DNA of 34,137 bases from Gracilaria caudata. Its lineage: Eukaryota; Rhodophyta; Florideophyceae; Gracilariales; Gracilariaceae. The position numbers and the translations under genes are program-made. The notes under the pieces were generated by a model. The model searched no databases. It saw only the letters and a list, made by a program, of their open reading frames with translations, and was not told where the DNA came from. The DNA lies in contig JASCIV010000183.1 in assembly GCA_030374735.1 (NCBI GenBank), positions 1-34,137 of the forward strand, read 5' to 3'. Shown here piece by piece: positions 1 to 9,534 of this stretch (position 1 is its first letter; every line of letters begins with the position of its first letter).

Positions 1-18
1 AATATGACTTGAGTCCCT

Positions 19-38
19 TTAGTTAGTTAGTTAGTTAA
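19..38. repeat. TTAG tetranucleotide tract
   Basis: About five tandem TTAG units are visible at the left edge. The tract is short and ends in a TTAAC. It is too short and too isolated to be called telomeric. Confidence 0.7.
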
Positions 39-53
39 CTGGGCTTTTTACCG

Positions 54-88
54 ATAGTTAGTCAGTCACATGTACGGGCCTGGATCTT
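54..88 (+). repeat. Dispersed short repeat, copy 1
   Basis: The stretch with AGTCAGTCACATGTACGGGC recurs in diverged form at about 725-762 (GTCAGTCACATACACGGCCC), in the same orientation. Both copies are followed by a T-rich stretch and TGT(T/A)ACA-like bases. They could be ends of one degraded element of about 0.7 kb, but no target-site duplication is evident. Confidence 0.45.
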
Positions 89-724
89 TGTTTACATCAT
101 GAGGTAAGAGCTTTCGCATTGTAGAACGTTTTGGCACTACGGCGATTCTGCGAGGAGAATCAAGTTTAGAAAGCGCTATAGAACTTTGGCTTTTCTTTTT
201 GTAGTAAAATGAAAACGTTAGACTTGTTGCTAGCAAACCTCACAAAGTGGCCCTCAGGAGGGATAGGAGCTGGTTTTTTGTCAGGAGCGACATGGACGGC
301 TTCGCATGTCGTTTTTGATTGGCTATAATTTGCCAAGTGTCCTTTTTGATCAAAATCGGACCACCTCTGATGTCAAATTCTGTTGATGTGTCCAAGTCGG
401 TCTTGGATGAAGTCTCGGTTCTTCCCAACACCTCCGATCTTGTTGAGATTTTGTGCAGAGCACAAGAAGACTACAAAGGACGTTTCGAGGAAGTTTCAGA
501 TTTCTTGTCGTCTTTGTCGTTGTGTAAGGGCTAAAATAGTCTCAAGGTGTCCAATTTTGACCTGACCCCGCTGTAGTCTATGATATCCAAGAACGTGTTC
601 CAAGCTATCAATCTTTAAAACTTCAAGTCGAATTCAAGATAAACTCACTCTTTTAGGCAGGCAAAGGCATCTCTTTGACTCCTCCGAGCCAACGACTACT
701 TTTGACTGACTATTTTCTAAAACG

Positions 725-762
725 TATAGTCAGTCAGTCACATACACGGCCCGGCATTTTTG
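725..762 (+). repeat. Dispersed short repeat, copy 2
   Basis: Second copy of the GTCAGTCACAT..ACGG.CC motif seen near the left edge, about 0.67 kb downstream in direct orientation. Similarity covers roughly 35 bases and fades on both sides. Confidence 0.45.
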
Positions 763-1151
763 TAACAGATCAGCAGTTACAAAACAAAGCCAGCTCTACT
801 GCGTTCTGCTCCAATTTTCGAGTCGCTCTGTAGTGCGATGGGGTCGAATTCTCTTCTGGAAATCGTTATACGTGTATTTATTAGAAGGTTGTAGCTAAAG
901 ATGACAAATAGCTCAACCTCTTTTCTACAGATCTAACGCAGCAATGCTTTACGTAGCAGAGACGATATATTGACATGGAACTAACTTTATCTCCGTTTAA
1001 GTGGACTTTCAACTGGAGAGGGGGATAGTTTTAACCATGTATTACCGCTCTAACTATAAAATTGCTCAAAGACACACATTTACTCGTTCATCGAAGATCT
1101 CCTGTAGTTTTGGCTCAAATTTTTCTAGAAGGTCTTAACTATGTGATAAAT

Positions 1152-2345
1152 TCACAGACTTAAGAAGCATTCACCTTGATAACGACTATATCTTGGTTTG
1201 TCTACTGGGCATGTTTCACATTGAAGCGTACTTTTCATAAGAAACTGTCCATCTGGGCACGTCATGCAATCCTTCGAGCCTGGTACAGCAAAGAAGCCAT
1301 TAGCGCACAAACTACATCTCGTTTGATTCCCATCGTTGCTAACCATGTTTATCTCGCAAATAAAGCATCGGTGAAGGCCAAAGTCATATCGATAACCAGC
1401 TGGGCAAATCCCGCAGTTTCCAGTTCGAATCAGCACTTCTCCTGGCTCACAATGAGTACAAGAAGTGGATCCAGTGAAAGAAAAGTTCCCCCTCGACGTG
1501 TGGCAGCGTTCGCATCGCTCTTCCACATTATCATGATCGGTATATGTATTAGCAGGACAAATAGAACACCTCTCCATGGAGTGGAGAAAATATCCCGGAG
1601 GACATGAAATACAGGAACCATTGCTTGCCATTATCGTTCCTGTCGTACATCCTGCACAAGCAGTGAAGTTGTCCGATGCCCTTGAACCGGTTGGACATGG
1701 AAGACAAGGACCTATTCCGTGTTGATCTTTGAAGCTGTTCTCAGGACAGCTAGTGCATTTTTGACTTTCGCGGTCAAACGTCTGTCCTGGAGGGCAAACT
1801 CCACATGTAAAAGGGGCAATTCGAACCTGTCCTATAGGGCATGGGAAGCAAGAGGTTGCCCCCATTTCAGAAAAAGTGTTCCCAGCACATTGCATACATC
1901 GTCTCTGTCCATAATCCGAGTTAAATTCTCCAAGACTGCAAGGAAGACAGGTATGTATTCCTGCCGTTCCGGGAGGACACGGCTCACAGGTGTGAGTTTG
2001 ATTGCTGTAGTATGATCCAAGAGCACATTTACATCCAGTCTGAAACTTATTCGGTCTTGCGTATGGTTCATCACAGACGCTGCACGTCGTGGCGCCTTCT
2101 GTGATGCTCACCGTACCATGGGGACATGGCTTGCACAGATTCTGACCAGATCGATCTTGAAATGTTCCTCTCAAGCAAGGTTGAGAAAAACCGTCGCTTC
2201 CAGCAAATGATCCTGCGGAACACAAAGTAGGAGTGAAGAGCGGATCAGAGTCTTTCAATCTTGGCGGTTCAGGAGTGACAGTTAAAGTCTGAGATATGAC
2301 AGGATTGACAAGAAGCAATATAAGAACAGAAATGTGAAAACTCAT
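1152..2345 (-). CDS. Secreted cysteine-rich ephrin-receptor/TNFR-like repeat protein, paralog 1
   Basis: A 397-residue protein starting at the first ATG in the frame (2345). The open frame continues upstream to 2399 but offers only GTG there. The ATG start gives a clean signal peptide of about 19 residues (hydrophobic ILLLVNPVIS). The rest is a string of cysteine modules of the type CxxCPxGxx...C, matching the ephrin-receptor-like (GCC2/GCC3) and TNFR-like class, with several N-glycosylation sequons. The core (RIAPFTCGVCPPGQ, then MASNGSCISCPPGYF) is nearly shared with the paralogs at 2966-4228 and 4751-5983. So is the ending CPxxkPrY. No membrane helix follows, so it is probably secreted. 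It is divergently arranged with paralog 2. The ligand or partner cannot be told from sequence. Confidence 0.88.
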   Translation of the reverse strand: MSFHISVLILLLVNPVISQTLTVTPEPPRLKDSDPLFTPTLCSAGSFAGSDGFSQPCLRGTFQDRSGQNLCKPCPHGTVSITEGATTCSVCDEPYARPNKFQTGCKCALGSYYSNQTHTCEPCPPGTAGIHTCLPCSLGEFNSDYGQRRCMQCAGNTFSEMGATSCFPCPIGQVRIAPFTCGVCPPGQTFDRESQKCTSCPENSFKDQHGIGPCLPCPTGSRASDNFTACAGCTTGTIMASNGSCISCPPGYFLHSMERCSICPANTYTDHDNVEERCERCHTSRGNFSFTGSTSCTHCEPGEVLIRTGNCGICPAGYRYDFGLHRCFICEINMVSNDGNQTRCSLCANGFFAVPGSKDCMTCPDGQFLMKSTLQCETCPVDKPRYSRYQGECFLSL

Positions 2346-2965
2346 TAGTACTACGAAGAAAAAGGGGGCGAGAACAAGGTAGATTCGTTTGGCACGCACT
2401 GTGCCGTCTCAAATCGTGCTATCCCTCCTTGCGTTTTAAACTGTTAAGAGCTGAAGACCGCCTGAAAGAGAGAAGTAAGTGAAGTTATGAAAATGCATGG
2501 ATGGAGAACAAACTATGCAACAGAGAAACAACCATTGAAGCTTTGTTGTAAAACATCAATGACGGTATACTGCAATTCGCATATGCCTTCCTTTAAGCCC
2601 TGATTAAAGCAAAGAGTTACCCAGGTAAAGATTGTAACGTATCATAAGAAGCCATTTTCGACTGGATACCTCTGAGCACTTCCGATACTTCTTTAAACAA
2701 GCGTCACCCTGCTGTGAATGCGTTGAATGACAAATATTATGAAATGAAAGAAATGACAGAGAATTTTGAAACAACTGATCACGAAGATGTCGACACACAG
2801 CAGTAACTCAGGATATGAAGTTCGAGACTTTGCTGCTTTGGAGTGCAGACAAACGAGAGGAAGGTGACTGCGTTGTGCACTTGGGCGACTTGTGGAAGTA
2901 TTTAAGAAATTCGGACTAAAGTGCTTTCGGAAAGTCTGAAGGTCTGTATTGGACGTATATGAGAA
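2346..2965. promoter_or_regulatory. Shared divergent promoter region of paralogs 1 and 2
   Basis: About 620 bases separate the two divergent starts. A TATA-like TATTTAAG lies at 2899-2906, about 60 bases before the plus-strand ATG. On the other strand AGTTTAAAAC (2433-2442) lies about 90 bases before the ATG at 2345. Similar boxes occur at comparable distances before 4751 and 7992. Assignment is by position and sequence only. Confidence 0.4.
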
Positions 2966-4228
2966 ATGAACTTCCGAATGTCAATCCTACTCGTCTGTTT
3001 TCTAACGATTCCTTTGGCTTGTCATGGGCAGATGTCGACTGATCAACGTTCTTTCAACGGCCAACAGAACGACTCATCTTCTCCCACTGTCTGTCAGGCT
3101 GGTACCTTCGCACAAACTGACGGAGCATGCATTCCTTGCCCCGAAGGAACGTTTCAAGACGGGGCTGGTCAGACTGAGTGCAAGCGATGTCCTCCGCAAA
3201 TGATTAATGCTGCTCCCGCAGCCACCGCATGTGTCACATGTTCCGAACCGTTCACGGAGCCAAACGACTCTCAAACACAATGTCGCGGTATGGAAGGCAC
3301 TGCTTCAAACGATGAAACCCAAGCTTGTGAACCATGCCCACCCGGCATGTATAACTTAAGAGCGAGGTTTCCTGGATGCAAGTTGTGTCCACGTGGTTTC
3401 TTTCAACCGCAGAGTGGGCAATCAAGTTGCACAGTTTGTCCCAGAAATTTCTTTTCTGAAGAGGGTGCCATTTCTTGCTTCGAATGCCCAGAAGGGCAGG
3501 CACGCATTGCTCCTCACACCTGTGGAGTCTGTCCACCTGGGCAGAGCTTCAGGACCGGGTCTCAAGAATGTCGGAACTGTTCGGAACATTCATTCAAAGC
3601 AGAAACTGGCATCCAGCCTTGTCTTCTATGTCCACCAGGAACTTCAACGTTGGCAGATCACACTGGCTGTTCAGACTGCGGACCCGGAACCAGAATGGCA
3701 TCTAATGGCAGCTGTGTTTCCTGCCCGCCGGGATTTTTCATGGGCAGAGATGCAAGAATTTGTATTCCGTGTGACAAGGGAACATTCAAGCGGTTTCATA
3801 ACGCCGAAAGCTTTTGCGACAAATGCCCCTTTGGCTTTACTTCGCTCGAGGGATCCAGCTCCTGCAACCTTCCCGACTGCGATTCAAATGAGACTCGTGT
3901 TGAGAACGGGACATGTGTAAGCTGTCCTCCTGGGTACGGCCCGCAACGACATCCCAGAAGGTGCGAGAAGTCCCGGATGAACACCTTCGGATTCGGTGGT
4001 GCTAGTAGATGTCGAGACTGTCCAGTGGATACTTTTGCGTTGCCTGGTTCAGAAACTTGTGTGTTGTGTCCCCTTGGTCAGGTTCTGCTGAACAGCACTA
4101 CGAATTGCGGAGTGTGTCCGCCAGAAAGACCACACTATTTACGCCACAGCGGTGTTTGTTGTGTTCAGATTGAAGGGCCTCCATTTACCGATGGCAGGCG
4201 TACTACAGCTTTCGTAGATTGTCTTTGA
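2966..4228 (+). CDS. Secreted cysteine-rich ephrin-receptor/TNFR-like repeat protein, paralog 2
   Basis: A 420-residue protein with a signal peptide of about 21-22 residues (SILLVCFLTIPLACHGQ). ATGs at codons 1 and 5 are both possible. A serine/asparagine-rich linker follows, then about ten cysteine modules (CPxGxxxxxxGxxxC) of the ephrin-receptor-like class. The core RIAPHTCGVCPPGQ and MASNGSCVSCPPGFF match the two paralogs nearby. The shared ending CPPERPHYLRHSGVC is followed here by about 20 extra residues absent from the other two, perhaps from loss of the original stop. No C-terminal membrane helix is seen, so it is probably secreted. Adhesion or pathogen sensing is possible but is inference. 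Confidence 0.9.
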   Translation: MNFRMSILLVCFLTIPLACHGQMSTDQRSFNGQQNDSSSPTVCQAGTFAQTDGACIPCPEGTFQDGAGQTECKRCPPQMINAAPAATACVTCSEPFTEPNDSQTQCRGMEGTASNDETQACEPCPPGMYNLRARFPGCKLCPRGFFQPQSGQSSCTVCPRNFFSEEGAISCFECPEGQARIAPHTCGVCPPGQSFRTGSQECRNCSEHSFKAETGIQPCLLCPPGTSTLADHTGCSDCGPGTRMASNGSCVSCPPGFFMGRDARICIPCDKGTFKRFHNAESFCDKCPFGFTSLEGSSSCNLPDCDSNETRVENGTCVSCPPGYGPQRHPRRCEKSRMNTFGFGGASRCRDCPVDTFALPGSETCVLCPLGQVLLNSTTNCGVCPPERPHYLRHSGVCCVQIEGPPFTDGRRTTAFVDCL

Positions 4229-4750
4229 CTAGAGATCTCTAGAGAGATTGACATGAGGCCTCACTCCATCCCATGCTCATTGAGCTAACGTGTTTGCAGA
4301 CAACGTTCCGGGCCCAGCGGGAACTGGTGCAGTACAAAGGTAGCCCCCACACTAAAGAACATTGCTGTTATTGTTTACAATGTTCCGTCATTCTCGAACG
4401 CAGACTTGACCAGATTACCCCACACTTCATGAAAGAACAACATTCATGGCATGCGTAAGGTTCGTAGCGTACGTAATCAGGGACTATATTATCTTAATAA
4501 CAAACGTGCAATGTTGACAAGGACTTACTTTCGTGGATAGTGTGGCAGAATTTGCTTCTTTAATACGAGAAGCTCTGAATGCGAAGTGTCGTGCTGGGCA
4601 ATGAGCATTGAATGCACGACACGTATGCAACAGTGTAGGGTGAAGGAGCATATCCACAGTCACATAAATACAGCTGATGATTTGCCCCTGACCTGAAACC
4701 TTCTTCGTCTCACGGTAACTTTTCTTGCTCCGGCATTCTCTCGTCCAGCA
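4229..4750. other. Intergenic region with promoter of paralog 3
   Basis: No gene is seen. A TATA-like CATAAATAC at 4663-4671 lies about 80 bases before the ATG at 4751 and is the likely core promoter of paralog 3. Confidence 0.4.
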
Positions 4751-5983
4751 ATGCTATCAAAGGCTACTTTTGTTCTTATTGTGCTCTTGTCTTTTGCGGC
4801 AAGCCTTAGAGCGCAGCCTTTGACACCTGAGGCACAAATCGAAGATGAATCGCTTGCCAATCCGATTCCAACAACTGAAACACAAATCGAAGATGAATGG
4901 CCTGTGAATTCGATACCGACCTTGTGTCCACCGGGAAAATTTGCTCGAAGAGATGGCTCCTGCGTGCAATGTATCAGGGGGACTTTTCAGGACGAACCAG
5001 GCCAGACGGAATGTAAGCTTTGCCCGGAAAACACGATCAGTAGTAGTGATGGAGCTACCTCGTGTGTCAATTGCTCGGCAGTACTTACCACCGCAAACGC
5101 ACTTCAGACAGAATGCGTGTGTCAAACACAAGCAATACTGCATAGCGACACAAATGAATGTGTACTCTGCCCACCTGGTGCTGCTGTTCACGCCGGGTCA
5201 TGTCGCAGATGTACCATCGGTTTTTACCAACCACTTGCAGGCCAGGAAGAGTGCTTAAGATGTCCTGGAAACTCATATCCTGAGTCGAATGCAACTTCCT
5301 GTTTCGAATGCCCCCCAGGTCAAGCTCGCATCGCACCCTTCACATGTGGCGTGTGTGCTCCCGGGCAATGGTTCTCACGAATATTCTTCGAATGTCGGAA
5401 CTGCACGGACGATAATTTTAGAGCGGAACCTGGAATTCAGCCCTGCCTCCCTTGTCCTGCTGGCACTGTGGCGTCCGTGGATCATGCGCACTGCGTTACA
5501 GCCAAGAGCACTTCGAATGAAGAAGATGGACCTATTGAGTGTGAACCAGGATATTTCCGCGACGTAGCTTCGATGCGGTGTCAGCCGTGCTTTGCCAATA
5601 CTGCTTCAGTGGGTGGCCAGTCCGTAGGACATACATGCCGTCCTTGCGCTCGATTTAGTTATGCATTTCCCGGATCTGCCAGATGCATAGAATGTGGAGA
5701 AAACGAAGGACTTCTTCGATCAACGGGAGCATGTGGTTCATGTCCATCTGGAAGTGGTTACGATGAACGACTTCATCGATGTGAGAGGTGCGCAATTAAC
5801 ACTTTCAGTTATGGAGGCATTCAAGAATGTTACAATTGCCCGGCGAATACATTTGCTCCCCCTGGCTCGGACAGTTGCATGGCTTGTCCGTTCGGACAGT
5901 TTCTAATGGCCGACGGTCTCCGATGTGACTATTGTCCTCCTGACAAACCGAGGTACCTTCGTGGTCGTTGCCGCTCTTTTTAA
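4751..5983 (+). CDS. Secreted cysteine-rich ephrin-receptor/TNFR-like repeat protein, paralog 3
   Basis: A 410-residue protein. The signal peptide is about 21 residues (LIVLLSFAASLRAQ). An acidic, proline-containing spacer follows, made of two tandem 16-residue units (both contain QIEDE, residues ~27-58). Then come cysteine modules like those of paralogs 1 and 2, including RIAPFTCGVCAPGQ and the ending CPPDKPRYLRGRC. One module near residues 245-260 has lost part of its cysteine spacing. No membrane anchor is seen. It lies about 520 bases downstream of paralog 2 on the same strand, consistent with tandem duplication. The stop is TAA, just after the conserved ending, so TAA works as a stop in this genome. 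Confidence 0.9.
   Translation: MLSKATFVLIVLLSFAASLRAQPLTPEAQIEDESLANPIPTTETQIEDEWPVNSIPTLCPPGKFARRDGSCVQCIRGTFQDEPGQTECKLCPENTISSSDGATSCVNCSAVLTTANALQTECVCQTQAILHSDTNECVLCPPGAAVHAGSCRRCTIGFYQPLAGQEECLRCPGNSYPESNATSCFECPPGQARIAPFTCGVCAPGQWFSRIFFECRNCTDDNFRAEPGIQPCLPCPAGTVASVDHAHCVTAKSTSNEEDGPIECEPGYFRDVASMRCQPCFANTASVGGQSVGHTCRPCARFSYAFPGSARCIECGENEGLLRSTGACGSCPSGSGYDERLHRCERCAINTFSYGGIQECYNCPANTFAPPGSDSCMACPFGQFLMADGLRCDYCPPDKPRYLRGRCRSF
4829..4924 (+). repeat. 48-base tandem duplication inside paralog 3
   Basis: Two in-frame copies of a 48-base unit, each encoding QIEDE followed by a proline-rich stretch, sit between the signal peptide and the first cysteine module. Neither other paralog has it, so it probably arose after this gene separated from them. 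Confidence 0.7.
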
Positions 5984-6978
5984 AGAGCAGAAGCCTACAC
6001 ACACTTCGAAAGACCCCAGATTACAGAGATTCATTGAGATCGCGGGTGCTGAAGACCCAGAAGGCTGGTGTTTTGTAATAGAAGAGTTCGTTTTGGTTCG
6101 TTTATCGTGGCCGTATTTGTGGTTGACTATTTTGCAAAAAAAAAAAATTGACTCGTAGGTGTCGAGAAAAACAGGAATTAAAGAAAAGTTCTAAATTTGA
6201 ATAGATATTTAGTACTTCATTTATTGTGACTCTTTAAAGAAACAATTATGAATCAATACACAAAATCCTCTCACCAAGCTGACATAAGTCTTTTTCTAAC
6301 TCCAACATTAAATGTTAACCGTCTTTTATTATAGAGGGTGTTATCGTTTATCAAAACATTTTCAATACATTTTTAGTAAAACATCTTCCAAAACAAACAG
6401 ATTACAACTCAAATAAACTATATCCATTTTTGAAGATGACTTGAACTATATTGCAAACGGCGTGAAACACCATTAAATGCGTTTCCAAATTATGTCAAAA
6501 TAATTGTTCCAGTATCTAAAACTATTTCAAACTGGCAAATACCCGCAGATGACAATATTCTTCTCCTACCCTTGGTATTCACAATTCGGCTTATGTAGTA
6601 GCTCTCGCAAACAATAACCTGACTTCCAGAAAGCTGTCGCCCAACCCTCGCCCTCGAAACGGCAAGCAAAGCAGCTACGACGACCTTGACAACGTTCTCT
6701 TCTTATGGAATCATTTACAGGGTAAAGTAGATGTGGTTTTCTACATTAGGTAGCCGCCGTCTAGTTGAACTTGGCTTTTTCAACAACAATTTAAAATCTC
6801 TACGCTCAACATAAAAGCATTACTGAGGAGGACTGGGCATCAGTTCTCGTCGTGTATCACCCCACTTGCATCCACACCGGGATTCTGCAAAGCTTTAAAA
6901 AAAAAGAAGAAATCAGAAGAGCAGTTCACTACATCACTCTAAACAATCACACCATAATCTGGATCACTATGAAGCCAT
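5984..6978. other. AT-rich intergenic region
   Basis: No gene is seen. A run of 12 adenines occurs near 6137-6148. The stretch from about 6170 to 6560 is clearly richer in A/T than its flanks. It separates two convergent genes (4751-5983 plus, 6979-7992 minus), so it should hold both 3' ends. Confidence 0.5.
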
Positions 6979-7992
6979 CTATCCACTAAACGGTTGCGCA
7001 CAAGGGCAAGAAGAGCCATCCTCACATTTGTCTAGGAGACAAGTCACTGCGAATGTGCCGCCCTCGGCGAAGCACGCTTGGTACGAGGCAAAGTTGCTAA
7101 GATCGGCCGGGCGCTCCCCATCTCGTCCAGCTCCTCCCATACATTTCGGATCATTTCCAATCATGCTCGGACAAGATCCGAAACTCGATCCCGAGATACA
7201 TTGAACGCCCTGACGTCCACTGCACTGTTGTAAGCACGCCGTGCCGCGTCCGCTTCGAGTAGTGCAGAACTTGGAATCGTCGAGCACTGTCTCGCATATG
7301 GCGGCATCGAGTTCGGGGAATCCGGAATTCACATAGCATTCAAGAATCTGTCCACATTTTGCGCAGTCAAAGTTCACGCATTCTGGAAGTGGACAAAGGC
7401 TTGTGACGATGTCCTCTATAGCCATCGCGAACGTACTGAAATCGGACACGGGGATAAACAAATCTGGGCTGCTGGCGAGAGCTGTAAGTGTCCCTGTGGC
7501 TACCCCGTCACCAACTCCAATAGTGATGAGTGTGATTCCATCTGCCTTAATAGCATCCGCCGCTGCGGTAGCAGCCGCACCGTCAGCGTTAACTCCATCA
7601 GTAAGAAGAACCACCACACGTGGATCAGATGCACCATCTAGTTGGGTCTGGCAGAGTTCCAAAGCACCAGCAAAAAGGGTGCCACCTCCCATTTGCGGAT
7701 TTGACTCAATCGCCGGGATGAACACACCCTGAATGTCGGTTGTCGGAGCCTGAATCACTTCGGTTGCTGTCGAGAATCCAACGGCAGACACTTCAGAACC
7801 AGGAGCGAAGCTGTCGAGCAATTCGGCAATGTCTACCAGTGCATCTGTCTGCAGGCTAAACTCAGTGGAATCGATTGAACCACTTTCATCGATAGCGAAA
7901 CAAGCGTTGATCGGAATGCAGCTGGTTTGGGCAATCGCCAAGCGCACAAACACAACGGAGCAGACAATGAGAATGAAGTTGAAGGATTTCAT
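6979..7992 (-). CDS. Secreted von Willebrand factor A domain protein with cysteine-rich tail
   Basis: A 337-residue protein. The signal peptide (about 1-21, LIVCSVVFVRLAIA) is followed by a VWA domain at about 25-198. The metal-binding MIDAS site is complete: DESGS at 35-39, the threonine of GGGT at 105 and the aspartate of LLTDG at 132. Residues 200-337 form a second part with about 20 cysteines and no domain I recognise. No membrane anchor is seen. VWA domains of this type bind protein ligands through a divalent metal ion, typically in adhesion or matrix assembly. It lies next to three other secreted cysteine-rich proteins, which suggests a cell-surface gene cluster, though the link is only by position. 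Confidence 0.9.
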   Translation of the reverse strand: MKSFNFILIVCSVVFVRLAIAQTSCIPINACFAIDESGSIDSTEFSLQTDALVDIAELLDSFAPGSEVSAVGFSTATEVIQAPTTDIQGVFIPAIESNPQMGGGTLFAGALELCQTQLDGASDPRVVVLLTDGVNADGAAATAAADAIKADGITLITIGVGDGVATGTLTALASSPDLFIPVSDFSTFAMAIEDIVTSLCPLPECVNFDCAKCGQILECYVNSGFPELDAAICETVLDDSKFCTTRSGRGTACLQQCSGRQGVQCISGSSFGSCPSMIGNDPKCMGGAGRDGERPADLSNFASYQACFAEGGTFAVTCLLDKCEDGSSCPCAQPFSG

Positions 7993-8073
7993 TGTGAATG
8001 TCTAACTTATTTCCGCTTGTTGGACCGCCTAGGTTAGGTGAAGAGAGAACGACGGTTCTTTCTCAAACAGCGG

Positions 8074-8083
8074 TTTAAATAGG
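8074..8083 (-). promoter_or_regulatory. TATA-like box of the VWA gene
   Basis: CTATTTAAAC on the minus strand lies about 80 bases before the ATG at 7992, a spacing similar to the boxes before the three cysteine-rich genes. Confidence 0.4.
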
Positions 8084-9340
8084 CTTCCAAAACGGCGTGA
8101 AATGGACTTAAAAAAGGAGGTTGCCTTCTCTCCTTTTCGCGGCACGTAATCAGGGTCTTGAGTTGTCAGAATCACATTTTGAAAAGCCGCCTTCGCACAC
8201 TTCTGCAACAGGATATGACTATAGACACTGTAGCGCGGTTTCAAGGGAGTAACCTTACATCTTTGATAGTCTTTGAATGTGTGTCAGTGCCCTTGAATTT
8301 GTAGCGGGCATATAATCTTTTCTCCGTCATAAATGACGCGAAGATACGAGACAGCATGCTAATCTTGGATTTGGGGAGAGAGGTTGATACCAAAACCTTC
8401 GTTTCATCAATCTTCCACAGTTTTGCTTCGTGGAAGGACATTAGGAACTGTACGCAAGCACGCTCATACAGGTGAATGTGGAGAATTTCATTAGGTCATT
8501 TGCTGACTCGGTTCGTGTAGGAGACACTTTTTGGTATGAACATGATTACTTTTCAACTTATACATGTTATCGCTACACTTAGCCCACACTGAAAGCGTCC
8601 ATGCAAAGCTGCACACGAAAAGCTCATTGCGTGTTTGCGTGCAAACGAGAATTTGCGTTATGATTAGTACTCACTGCAGCTCAGCGGGAAAAGTCGTCAT
8701 GACCATGGCATCATGCCATTCATGATCAGTTCAAAGGTTTCTCCAATGAGCACGTGCTTTCTCACTCCCAACTGGGTGTCAAGCTCTGCTGACATAGCAA
8801 AACGTTTCGTACCATTCAGTGTCATTGTCTGTAGTTGTCGGAGCGTCATATGCCGAATGTTGAGATTGAGAAGCGAGCTTTACTCAATCTAGAGCTTTTG
8901 TCTAGAGTGCGGAAAATGTAAGGAGAAGCACTCATGAATGACGAAGTGCTCACCACCGAAGCGTAGTTATCGAGATACAGCACTCCGTCGCGATGAGCAG
9001 CAATCGTTCCGAGCCTCTGTTTCCTTCTGTAGCTGGACGGTTGCTGACTCAATGTGTTCATGACTCATGAATCATGAGGCTTCTCTCTGCCGAAAGTAAG
9101 GGCATCACATCTGCTTACGAGGGTGGGTTTCAAGTGAGGCTCAAAAGGCGCAAGCAGTTCATGAATATGACGAGTTTTAACAGACGAGCAAGACTGTATT
9201 CAGAGCTCACTTCGAACGTGTATGAACTACTGATGCAAGTTTGCACACTCGTTGCTGCATTCTCATCTGTGTAGTACTTCAGTCGTGACCCCCTTCATGA
9301 CTGCAACAATGCTCACACACACGCGTACGCGGGTCACGGT

Positions 9341-9379
9341 GCATCGCTGCCGCACGTGCTTCAAGTGCGGCTGCGATGC
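9341..9379. repeat. Hairpin at the left edge of the duplicated module
   Basis: Arms of 15 bases (GCATCGCTGCCGCAC against GTGCGGCTGCGATGC) pair with one mismatch around a 9-base loop. The palindrome CGCGTACGCG lies 10 bases upstream. Homology with the second module copy begins a few bases to the right, so the hairpin marks the boundary. Confidence 0.6.
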
Positions 9380-9534
9380 GCCGCATCTGTCGAGGACAGG
9401 TTCGTTTGGGAGGCGTTTATCAAATCTTGCAAGAAAGCTTGTTGCCAGCAATCAAAAACAACTTTGAAACAAAATGATCTTGTTTAATATTTCAACCAAT
9501 ACACAAAGAGGAAACTCGTCAGTCGTGAGAACTT

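Larger units (their letters stand above)
1..1151. other. Left-end region without a convincing gene
   Basis: I see no convincing gene here. The most protein-like frame is on the plus strand at 370-534 (ATG, 54 residues, acidic, no recognised domain). Its neighbours on the other strand are equally short, so I do not call it. A TATAAAATT at 1055-1063 has no gene behind it on the plus strand. The region also holds a TTAG microsatellite and two copies of a short dispersed repeat, listed separately. Confidence 0.5.
7993..9384. other. Long intergenic region with small inverted repeats
   Basis: No convincing gene is seen. Short frames occur on both strands without a shared start or recognisable product. 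Small palindromes are present: one at 8697-8724 built around ATGGCAT-C-ATGCCAT, and CTCATGA-A-TCATGAG at 9064-9078. The right end holds a stronger hairpin at 9341-9379. Confidence 0.5.
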
